A stretch of DNA of 8,689 nucleotides from Planctomycetota bacterium (GTDB lineage Bacteria; Planctomycetota; Phycisphaerae; UBA1845), in contig JADFRH010000083.1 in assembly GCA_022561415.1 (NCBI GenBank), forward strand, positions 1 through 8,689. Reading direction: 5' to 3'. This document shows positions 1 through 5,467 of the stretch, one piece after another. Both the position numbers and the translations under genes were made by a program. The notes under the pieces are model-generated. The model had not been told where the DNA came from and did not search any database. It saw nothing but the letters and a program-made list of their open reading frames with translations. Positions within the stretch are counted from its first letter, which is position 1; every line of letters starts with the position of its first letter.

Positions 1-598
1 TCGTGTTGTCGGCCGTCACGTATTCCTTGCGACAGATCCCTGTCACCGTCATGACGGACACGTCGGCGTCGTATTGAATGCTCGCCCTGCCCTCCAGCAC
101 CAGCACGCCGTTGGGTTTGATGTCGATGATCTTCGCCGTCAGGCGCATCGTGAGCCTGTCCTCGCGTTCGGCATCGCCTTCGTTCTTGAGCTTCGAATTG
201 AGCGTGACGTCGATCCCCGGCCGACCGCGACCGAAACCGGTCGGTCCCACGCCGCCGTCGATCAGCCGGATGAATTCATTGATCTGAGCATCGAGGGTGA
301 TCTTCTTCTTCGTCTCCAGGTCAGCCTCGGCCTCGAAGCTGCGCTGTTCGCGGACAATGACCGTTATGAGATCGCCGATCCTGAACGCCTTGGCTTTTTT
401 GGGGCTCGCGGAGATCCACGCATGGCGGTCGAAAACCGCATTGCGTGCGATCCGTGGATTCTCACGGGCGGCCACCTGCGGCAACTGGTTCGCACGCAGC
501 CGTCGCTGCTTGGCGCCGAGAGATGACGTCTGTGCCGGCGCCGATGACGACGCGACGATCAGGCTCAGGCATCCGAGGATGGCGATGCGCGCTATCAT
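1..598 (-). CDS. flgH: Flagellar L-ring protein FlgH, 3'-truncated by window edge
   Basis: FlgH forms the L-ring, the outer-membrane bushing around the flagellar rod. 199 codons are visible; the family is usually about 220-240 residues, so roughly the last 30 are missing beyond position 1. Family signatures: residues about 72-82 (FRIGDLITVIV, the classic GDL-I-T-V-I-V strand), a following Ala/Glu/Lys-rich stretch, residues about 150-170 reading LTMRLTAKIIDIKPNGVLVL (matching the family's PNG-hairpin), and a final TGICRKEYVTADNT block. The N-terminus is a signal peptide (about residues 1-22) with an APA signal-peptidase-I-like site. A Cys at residue 10 preceded by ILG resembles a lipobox, but the segment before it is very short, so lipidation is doubtful. 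The start ATG follows the flgA stop directly (TAA then ATG), with GGGGGA about 9 nt upstream inside flgA, suggesting translational coupling. The family call is secure. Confidence 0.93.
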   Translation of the reverse strand, partial: MIARIAILGCLSLIVASSSAPAQTSSLGAKQRRLRANQLPQVAARENPRIARNAVFDRHAWISASPKKAKAFRIGDLITVIVREQRSFEAEADLETKKKITLDAQINEFIRLIDGGVGPTGFGRGRPGIDVTLNSKLKNEGDAEREDRLTMRLTAKIIDIKPNGVLVLEGRASIQYDADVSVMTVTGICRKEYVTADNT

Positions 599-1726
599 TT
601 AGGATCGTCCCCCGTCGGCTCGAGCGATGATCGCCAATCTTGGCGATGCGTGTCCAACCTCGACCACGCCGGCGCCGACGATCGTCGCCTCGAACTGTAG
701 TCGGCCGCGATCGAGCGCACGAACGGTGATGATCTCACCGAGCATGCCCCCCTGCATCGCTTTGCCCGTGGTGACAATCTGGATGTTGCCTTCGCGCGAT
801 CTGAGCTGCACCAACTGACCGCGGTTCACCAGAGGCACGTTCTCCAACTGGTCCATGCGAATGACGCTGCCGGGCGTGATGAAGCGCTTGGCACGTTTAC
901 CGATGATCCGGTCGGCGTCCACGACGCCGAGTCGTCCATCAACGCGCGTGAAGGTCAGGGACATTCGTTCGATGTCGGCCGCCCTCAGTGTGGCCCCCTG
1001 GTTGATCGCGCGGTGGGCGACCAGCACGTCGCGCAACATGGAAACCTTCACCACAAGCGGAATGGTCCGTTCGTCCTGCCCGTCCGCGACGACATCGACT
1101 TCCACCTGAACCAGACCCAGCGGAACCTCGTTGCGGGTGCGGACGGTGAACGCATGGGTCTCGGCGGAGAGGCCCAGCACCTCGGTGTCGGTTCGGTCGA
1201 AGACGATGTCTGGACGACCTCGGTATCGGTCGAGCAGTCGCGCAAAGTGGTCGTGAACGGCGTCGCGGAGTGTCGGCGACGAGGAGGAATGCGCCGACGG
1301 GTGAAACCGGCTTGGCGGGCCGACCGGAACATTCTGAGTTCTGAATGCTGAATGCTGAATTCGCTTTGCGGGGCGAGAGACAACACACCGCGTCGCACCG
1401 GCGAGCGTGACGCCGGCCATGTTGATTTCGGTTCTGGCGAGCACCGCGCGAACGGCCAGCGCGCGGATCGTCGCGGAGTCACCCGCTTTCGGCGACGCCC
1501 CCACAACGATTGCGGCCGCCTGCTCCTCGGTGATCGGGTCGAACCCGACGAAATCGCAGACGTCGGCCACGCGAATCTCATCGGCGACGACAACCGTCGT
1601 CGCCCTGAGCCGTACCGTTGCCGCGAACGCGGGTGCGGCCATAACGATCGCACAGAGCAGCGGGCGTAGCAGCGCCATGCCGCTGTGGCCCTTGAAAGCC
1701 AAGTTGTCGCAATCCTTGCGTTTCAT
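599..1726 (-). CDS. flgA: Flagellar basal body P-ring formation chaperone FlgA
   Basis: FlgA is the periplasmic chaperone for P-ring (FlgI) assembly. The 375-residue product has an N-terminal signal segment, a first domain (about 36-118), a low-complexity linker (about 119-152, partly encoded by a heptamer repeat), a middle domain (about 153-232), a SAF domain (about 234-295: VLVAHRAINQGATL...ITPGSVIR), and the C-terminal FlgA beta domain (about 298-357: NRGQLVQL, GKAMQGGMLGEIITVRA, ending GAGVVEV). It is longer than the enterobacterial protein (about 220 residues), consistent with the extra N-terminal region. Two starts are possible. ATG at 1726 has AGGA about 6 nt upstream. ATG at 1678 (residue 17) would begin a cleaner signal peptide ending in APAFA, with AAGGG about 10 nt upstream. 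I kept the longer one because of its ribosome binding site. The gene sits between flgG and flgH, the order expected of a rod/ring operon. Confidence 0.9.
   Translation of the reverse strand: MKRKDCDNLAFKGHSGMALLRPLLCAIVMAAPAFAATVRLRATTVVVADEIRVADVCDFVGFDPITEEQAAAIVVGASPKAGDSATIRALAVRAVLARTEINMAGVTLAGATRCVVSRPAKRIQHSAFRTQNVPVGPPSRFHPSAHSSSSPTLRDAVHDHFARLLDRYRGRPDIVFDRTDTEVLGLSAETHAFTVRTRNEVPLGLVQVEVDVVADGQDERTIPLVVKVSMLRDVLVAHRAINQGATLRAADIERMSLTFTRVDGRLGVVDADRIIGKRAKRFITPGSVIRMDQLENVPLVNRGQLVQLRSREGNIQIVTTGKAMQGGMLGEIITVRALDRGRLQFEATIVGAGVVEVGHASPRLAIIARADGGRS
1332..1359. repeat. Heptanucleotide tandem repeat inside flgA
   Basis: There are four consecutive 7-bp units on the plus strand: two identical TGCTGAA copies preceded by two variants (TTCTGAA and TTCTGAG). 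The tract is AT-richer than its surroundings and translates in flgA (minus strand) as residues 123-132 of a linker with no family conservation. This resembles the short tandemly repeated repetitive sequences with heptamer units known from cyanobacteria. That it is a mobile or expanding element here is inference. Confidence 0.8.
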
Positions 1727-1748
1727 ATTGCGTCCTGCAGACGGACGA

Positions 1749-1812
1749 GAGAATTACGAGTTACGAAGTACGAGTTATGGCTGCCGCCCGCGTAATTCGT
1801 GATTTGTAATTC
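1749..1812. repeat. Oppositely oriented heptamer arrays in the flgG-flgA gap
   Basis: The left array (1749-1776) is four 7-bp units of the ACGAGTT type. The right array (1792-1812) is three units, two being GTAATTC. The right array is the reverse complement of the left type: 1751-1771 pairs with 1792-1812 at 17 of 21 positions, with perfect outermost arms (GAATTAC and GTAATTC). A GC-rich spacer of about 20 bp separates them. The structure could fold as a long hairpin in the flgG-flgA part of the operon transcript. Confidence 0.75.
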
Positions 1813-1843
1813 GCGCCGCGTTTCGCTCGGCCATGCCATCCAT

Positions 1844-1864
1844 CGCCACCCATAAAGGGTGGCG
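1844..1864. repeat. Perfect GC-rich hairpin between flgG and flgA
   Basis: Arms CGCCACCC and GGGTGGCG form a perfect 8-bp stem around an ATAAA loop. On the minus strand, the direction of flagellar transcription, no T-run follows, so it is not a standard intrinsic terminator. It may be an mRNA-stabilising stem, a REP-like intergenic element, or an attenuator tuning flgA and flgH relative to the rod genes. Confidence 0.65.
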
Positions 1865-1870
1865 CTACAC

Positions 1871-1891
1871 ACTCTTCACTCTTCACTCATT
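1871..1891. repeat. Heptamer tandem repeat (ACTCTTC) abutting the flgG stop
   Basis: Two perfect ACTCTTC units (1871-1884) are followed by a degenerate third (1885-1891). The last base lies in the flgG stop codon. It is a different heptamer from those at 1332-1359 and 1749-1812, but has the same unit length. Confidence 0.65.
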
Positions 1892-2697
1892 TACCGTCGA
1901 AGCGTCGAGAGGATCTGGAGCGACTCGTCGGCGCTGCGGATCGACTGACTGTTCAGCTCGAAGGCCCGCTGCGTGATAATCAGGGCGATCAACTCTCGAA
2001 CCGGATCGACGTTGCTCATTTCCAACTGTCCCTGCGCGATGGCGCCGATGCCGTCCGTTTCCGGCTGGGCGAGAATCGGTACACCCGAGGCGTCGGTCTC
2101 TTTGTAGAGATTGCGTCCGATCTGCTCCAGGCCTTCGGGATTGACGAAGCGAACCAGCTCGATCTGGCCGACGGTGTTTAGCGTCGGCGAACCCTGCTGG
2201 CGAACCTGCACCTCGCCGTTTCGCCCGATGCTGATCTGAATCTGGTCCTGGGGAATTACGATCGGCGGCTCCATCAGCGCACCGCCGCTTTCCCCGAGAA
2301 CGATGTTGCCCTCCGAATTCCGGACGAAGTTGCCGGCACGCGAATAGGCAATAATCGTGTCGCCGTCGTCAACGGTTCTTAGCTGAAAGAATCCCTCTCC
2401 GTCGATCCGCATGTCCAGCGGGCGATCGGTGGTGTCGACCGCGCCGGCACTGAAATTCATTTGCGTCCCCGATATCTTGACACCCGTGCCGACCATGATC
2501 CCGTGGGGGATCGGCTCGTCCTCGGCGTTGGGGATGCCCGGTTCGCGCTTGATCTGATACATCAGATCCTCAAAGTTGACGCGCGACCGTTTGAAACCCT
2601 GGGTGTTGATGTTGGCCAGGTTGTTCGCCACGACGTTGAGCTTCTCGTCGAGCGCCCTCATCCCTGATGCGGCGGCATATAGTGCGGTTATGGCCAT
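1891..2697 (-). CDS. flgG: Flagellar basal-body rod protein FlgG (distal rod)
   Basis: FlgG builds the distal rod that crosses the periplasm and carries the P- and L-rings. The 268-residue product matches the usual length (about 260). The N-terminal rod motif at about 20-36 (NVVANNLANINTQGFKR) is the flagellar basal-body rod signature. The central region (about 90-140: DTTDRPLDMRIDGEGFFQ, then YSRAGNF) is the FlgE/F/G-like beta domain. The C-terminal helix (about 228-265) reads LEMSNVDPVRELIALIITQR and then FELN-S, typical of FlgG. There is no signal peptide, as expected for export by the flagellar type III apparatus. The start at 2697 lies 17 bp after the flgF stop, with AAGGAA about 10 nt upstream. 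The stop is immediately followed by a repeat-filled 164-bp gap before flgA. Confidence 0.95.
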   Translation of the reverse strand: MAITALYAAASGMRALDEKLNVVANNLANINTQGFKRSRVNFEDLMYQIKREPGIPNAEDEPIPHGIMVGTGVKISGTQMNFSAGAVDTTDRPLDMRIDGEGFFQLRTVDDGDTIIAYSRAGNFVRNSEGNIVLGESGGALMEPPIVIPQDQIQISIGRNGEVQVRQQGSPTLNTVGQIELVRFVNPEGLEQIGRNLYKETDASGVPILAQPETDGIGAIAQGQLEMSNVDPVRELIALIITQRAFELNSQSIRSADESLQILSTLRR

Positions 2698-2714
2698 TCG
2701 GTATCGATTCCTTG

Positions 2715-3482
2715 CTATGCGACGCGACCGACGCTCTGGACGACGCGTCCGGTCATCTCATCCTGCATCCGTAACAAATTCGCGTTGAGTTGATACGCCC
2801 GCGACGCCTCGATCATGTTGACCAGCTCGGGCATCACGTCGACGTTGGATCCTTCCCTGGCGCCCGGCTCGAACCGACCCTCGATGGGCACCATGTCCAG
2901 CTCGCCGGCGTCGAAGAGGTTCTCTCCGACTTTGCGCAGCGACTGCTTGTCGTCGGTTGTGAACAGCCCGAGCTTAGCGACGACGTCCTGCCCCTGCCGG
3001 ATCGTTCCGTCGCCGTAGATCCCCGGCTTCTCGCCCTGTGGATCGATCGTGATCGTGCTGCCGCCCTCGTCGAGCACCTTCCAACGTCCGTTGCCGGCCG
3101 CCAAAATGAGATCGCCGTCGGCACTGAGCGCGAACTCGCCGTCCCGGGTGTAGCGCGTCTCGTCGCCGCTAGCCACAGAAAAGAACCCCTCGCCCAGGAT
3201 GGCGACATCGAGCGCCCTGCCCGTTTGCTCGATCTCGCCTTGTGCAAAGCTCTGATACGCGGGGCGTATGTTTATGCCGCCGGGCAGTCCGTCGAGCACC
3301 GGGTGCATCCGCGCCGTGCCACCTGCATCCTCCCGGCTCTCGACCGCGCGCTGGCGAATCACGGCCAGATCCTTCTTGAATCCTGTCGTTTCAGCGTTGG
3401 CGATGTTGTTGGCAATCAGCGACTGACGGTGATCCTGCACCTTCATGCCCGCCGCCGATAGCCACAGCCCGTAACTGCTCAT
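2715..3482 (-). CDS. flgF: Flagellar basal-body rod protein FlgF (proximal rod)
   Basis: FlgF is a proximal rod subunit exported through the flagellar type III system. The 255-residue product begins MSSYGLWLSAAGM and has the rod motif at about 22-37 (LIANNIANAETTGFKKD). The central beta domain contains GRALDVAILGEGFFSV (about 87-102) and YTRDGEF. The C-terminal rod helix (about 213-245) reads GSNVDVMPELVNMIEASRAY followed by LNANLLRMQDEM. FlgF and FlgG are paralogues. This one is called FlgF because it is shorter, more divergent, and directly upstream of the clear flgG. The start ATG at 3482 has GGAG 6 nt upstream. That site lies in the last codons of the small upstream gene, implying coupled translation. 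Confidence 0.92.
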   Translation of the reverse strand: MSSYGLWLSAAGMKVQDHRQSLIANNIANAETTGFKKDLAVIRQRAVESREDAGGTARMHPVLDGLPGGINIRPAYQSFAQGEIEQTGRALDVAILGEGFFSVASGDETRYTRDGEFALSADGDLILAAGNGRWKVLDEGGSTITIDPQGEKPGIYGDGTIRQGQDVVAKLGLFTTDDKQSLRKVGENLFDAGELDMVPIEGRFEPGAREGSNVDVMPELVNMIEASRAYQLNANLLRMQDEMTGRVVQSVGRVA

Positions 3483-3485
3483 GGC

Positions 3486-3677
3486 CTACTCCACGTCCAT
3501 CCCAGGCTTGGGTTGGTGACTCGATTCGATGTCGCTTTGCGGCGCGGTAGGTTCCGCCGCGTGCATCTCGATCGCATCAAGCACGCACTCGCGAATCGCA
3601 CGCCCGATCGTTTCCCAGTCGAGTGCCAAGACATCGGCACTGCCGTCCAGAAGCGGCTGCTTCGATGGCATCCACAT
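3486..3677 (-). CDS. Small unknown protein heading the flagellar operon (63 aa)
   Basis: I do not recognise this protein. The chosen start, ATG at 3677-3675, has a strong GGGAG site 7 nt upstream. The frame stays open much further upstream (to 4025), but that part is Cys/Arg-rich and looks non-coding. Codon third positions in the chosen frame are mostly G or C, as in the neighbouring genes. The product is soluble and acidic: a short Lys/Pro N-terminus, a likely amphipathic helix at about 12-40 (with ALDWETIGRAIRECVLDAIE), and a Pro/Gln/Ser-rich tail. It has no signal peptide or membrane segment. Its stop is 3 bp before flgF, whose ribosome binding site it overlaps, so it is probably co-translated. 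A cytoplasmic assembly factor or export chaperone is possible, by position only. Confidence 0.55.
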   Translation of the reverse strand: MWMPSKQPLLDGSADVLALDWETIGRAIRECVLDAIEMHAAEPTAPQSDIESSHQPKPGMDVE

Positions 3678-4048
3678 AAAGCGTCTCCCGAGGCGCGCCG
3701 CCTTTGGCGTGCCGTCTGTCGCCGTTGACACCCGGCGTGCCAGGAAGCCGACGAGACTCGCGAAGACGTTCCATTGCCCAGCCCACGGGAAGCCATAACT
3801 GCTTACCCCACAAAGGGTTACAAGAATCATACGAGAATGTTTCGCAGCGTCGGCAAGGTCGACGGGCCGGGGCGAACGGGCGCAGGAACTGCACGTCAAT
3901 CGGCAACAACCGCCCGTGCCGGCGCAAGCGACATGGTTTCCTGCGGCTCTTGCGGAGGCTGCCCGCGTCTCGACAATCTGCAACCAGTGAATCGACACGG
4001 ACTCCGCTTGGACGGCACGCCGCAAGAAGGAACGCCAAAGACGACACC
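3678..4048. other. Divergent intergenic region between flagellar operon and membrane-protein gene
   Basis: This 371-bp stretch has no gene I can support. Long frames cross it on both strands, but they read as Arg/Ser/Cys-rich shadows. It should contain the promoters for the leftward flagellar operon and the rightward gene starting at 4049. The only promoter-like element I could pick out is on the minus strand near 3826-3856. No convincing sigma-28 or sigma-54 site was found by eye. Confidence 0.5.
3826..3856 (-). promoter_or_regulatory. Candidate sigma-70-type promoter for the flagellar operon
   Basis: On the minus strand, TATGAT at 3831-3826 matches the -10 consensus at five of six positions. 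TTGCCG at 3856-3851 is a weak -35, with a 19-bp spacer that is longer than optimal. Transcription would start near 3819, giving a leader of about 140 nt before the small gene at 3677. It also sits just where the upstream frame would use an ATG at 3830, arguing against that start. This is a pattern match only. Confidence 0.25.
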
Positions 4049-4876
4049 ATGGCTATTACGTTTCTCCATACGCTCGCGGGCGGCATGATGATGGTGCTTT
4101 CCACCGTCAGGACGGATCAGATCGCCTGGCGCTTCCTCCGCATGGTCGGTATCGTGGTCTTCGCGCTGGCGTGCGGATGTAGCGTGTGGTCCCTCCAGCG
4201 GCCGGAAGTGCGCGCGATTTCGGGTGGAAACTGGGTTCTGGGGCTCGGGCTGGCGTCCGCGCTGGGAGCGGGCCTCGCGGTCTTTCTGGCGCCGCTCGCT
4301 CAGCGGATCCCCGTGACATTTCGCTTCCTCTGCGGCATCTCCGGGGCGGCTGCGGTCCTGGCGGCCGCGGTCGCGGCTAGTGCAAACCTGACCCACGAGC
4401 CGTCCCACCGATTCGCCGCCGCCGTCACGATCGCCGGGCAGGCCTTCGGCGCCTTTCTCCTCGGCAGCATCACCATCTCCTGGCTGCTGGGGCACGCCTA
4501 CCTTACCGCCACGAAGATGACCATCGCACCGCTGCGCCACTTCAGTCGCCTGCTCTCGCTGGCGGTGGTGCTGCGAATCGTGTTTCTACTGGTCAGCCTC
4601 GCCGTGGCGTGGTGGGTTTCGGGCGGCCGGCAAGCCGGTTTTACGGGTGCATCGGCCACGCTGGTATCGCAGTTCGGACAGGCCTGGCTGATTCTCACGC
4701 TGCGGATCGGCGTCGGGTTGCTGGCTGTGGGCCTGTTCGCGTACATGGTGGCCGACTGTGTCCGGCTCCGTTCCACCCAGTCCGCCACGGGAATCCTTTA
4801 TTTCGGTTCGGTCTTTGCCTATGTCGGCGAGCTGGCGAACCTGCAGCTCATCGCGCAATATGGCTGGCCGTTGTAG
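4049..4876 (+). CDS. Polytopic integral membrane protein of unknown function
   Basis: The 275-residue product has about eight hydrophobic segments (about 2-20, 30-48, 61-83, 93-112, 124-150, 167-190, 207-234 and 247-266) joined by short loops. It is an inner-membrane protein with no large soluble domain. Candidate functional residues are His7 in the first helix, a GHAYLTATKM segment (about 148-157) with His149 at the end of helix 5, His164 in the following loop, and Glu261 in the last helix. These could be ligands or a conserved motif, but I cannot assign a family. The frame is open from 3704. I chose ATG 4049 because the upstream part is Arg-rich and unlike a membrane protein, while 4049 immediately precedes the first helix. 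AAAG lies about 8 nt upstream and a stronger AAGGA about 17 nt upstream. A start on the same strand 58 bp downstream suggests an operon with the next gene. Confidence 0.75.
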   Translation: MAITFLHTLAGGMMMVLSTVRTDQIAWRFLRMVGIVVFALACGCSVWSLQRPEVRAISGGNWVLGLGLASALGAGLAVFLAPLAQRIPVTFRFLCGISGAAAVLAAAVAASANLTHEPSHRFAAAVTIAGQAFGAFLLGSITISWLLGHAYLTATKMTIAPLRHFSRLLSLAVVLRIVFLLVSLAVAWWVSGGRQAGFTGASATLVSQFGQAWLILTLRIGVGLLAVGLFAYMVADCVRLRSTQSATGILYFGSVFAYVGELANLQLIAQYGWPL

Positions 4877-4934
4877 AACAAAAATCGGTCAATACAAGGT
4901 CAAAGCGCCGGACGTACCGGGACTGAGTACCGAC

Positions 4935-5375
4935 ATGCAGATACGCTTTCACTGCCCAACCGAAGATTGCGTCGCGATCATCGAGTATGAGCCGCTCGAG
5001 GAGTGCGGCGACACGATGGAGTGTCCGCGGTGCCGCAAGACCCACCCGATCACCCTGACCGAGTCCACGCGCACGCGGAACATGCTCGACGTGTGCGCCG
5101 TGTGCGGGTCGGAGTCGATATTCGTCCGCAAGGACTTTCCCCAGGCGCTGGGGCTGGCGATCGTTGTCGTCTTCGGGCTTGTCGCGATCTACTTTTTCCA
5201 AGTTTCCCTGTTGAAAGCCTGGTTGACGCTGATCGCGGCCGGGCTCCTCGACCTGGGAATCTACCTCACCATCGGCAAAGTCACCGCCTGCTACGCCTGC
5301 CGGGCCGAGTACCGAAAGTGCGAGATCAACCCCGCGCACGAAGGCTTCGACCTGGCCACATCGGAGAAGTACTAG
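4935..5375 (+). CDS. Small zinc-ribbon membrane protein with split CxxC pairs
   Basis: The 146-residue product has ten cysteines. Cys7-x4-Cys12 and Cys30-x2-Cys33 form an N-terminal zinc-ribbon-like module. Cys54-x2-Cys57 and Cys119-x2-Cys122 form a second set, separated by two hydrophobic helices (about 70-90 and 93-113) joined by a very short turn. A helical hairpin would return the chain to the same side of the membrane, so the second pairs could meet in one metal site. Metal binding is inferred from the CxxC pattern; the function is unknown. The frame is open from 4758, but upstream translation overlaps the previous gene and lacks the motif pattern. ATG 4935 begins directly before the first Cys module and has only a weak GGGA site. 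Lies 58 bp downstream of the polytopic membrane protein and is probably co-transcribed with it. Confidence 0.72.
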   Translation: MQIRFHCPTEDCVAIIEYEPLEECGDTMECPRCRKTHPITLTESTRTRNMLDVCAVCGSESIFVRKDFPQALGLAIVVVFGLVAIYFFQVSLLKAWLTLIAAGLLDLGIYLTIGKVTACYACRAEYRKCEINPAHEGFDLATSEKY

Positions 5376-5467
5376 CGGCCAAGGATCCATAACATGATTC
5401 GGGGCACGGCCATTCGAAGCACTCTTAAGCGTTTTCCGCCTTCGACAGTTACGTCGGGAGGTGCAGC
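5376..5467. other. Short intergenic leader before the GTG-start gene
   Basis: This 92-bp gap is without coding signal. Its only clear element is the strong ribosome binding site at its right end; no clear promoter or terminator is visible. Confidence 0.4.
5456..5462 (+). promoter_or_regulatory. Strong Shine-Dalgarno (GGGAGGT) fixing a GTG start
   Basis: GGGAGG ends 6 nt before the GTG at 5468, an ideal spacing. It decides the start of the following gene, which has no nearby in-frame ATG. Confidence 0.7.

Noticed and set aside
74..526. 150-codon plus-strand open frame over flgH
   Set aside because: It is antisense to the clear FlgH coding frame, and the translation has no domain features.
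3725..3730. Consensus TTGACA -35 box on the plus strand
   Set aside because: No -10-like hexamer 16-18 bp downstream, and it is over 300 bp from the next plus-strand start.
3479..3796. 105-codon minus-strand open frame overlapping the small gene before flgF
   Set aside because: It is Arg/Ser/Cys-rich with no good ribosome binding site; the neighbouring frame has better codon use and a strong site.
3884..3925. Sigma-54-like GGCAC...TTGT on the minus strand upstream of the flagellar operon
   Set aside because: The spacing between the two elements is one base too long and the -12 GC is missing.
3678..4025. N-terminal extension of the small pre-flgF protein to 179 residues
   Set aside because: The extended part is Cys/Arg-rich, lacks a good ribosome binding site, and crosses the candidate promoter; the internal ATG at 3677 has GGGAG at ideal spacing.
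3704..4048. 115-residue N-terminal extension of the eight-helix membrane protein
   Set aside because: It is Arg-rich and non-conserved in character, and runs antisense across the small gene's leader; ATG 4049 fits the first membrane helix.
3896..4540. 214-codon minus-strand open frame opposite the membrane protein
   Set aside because: It is the antisense shadow of a hydrophobic gene; highly charged, repetitive composition typical of such shadows.
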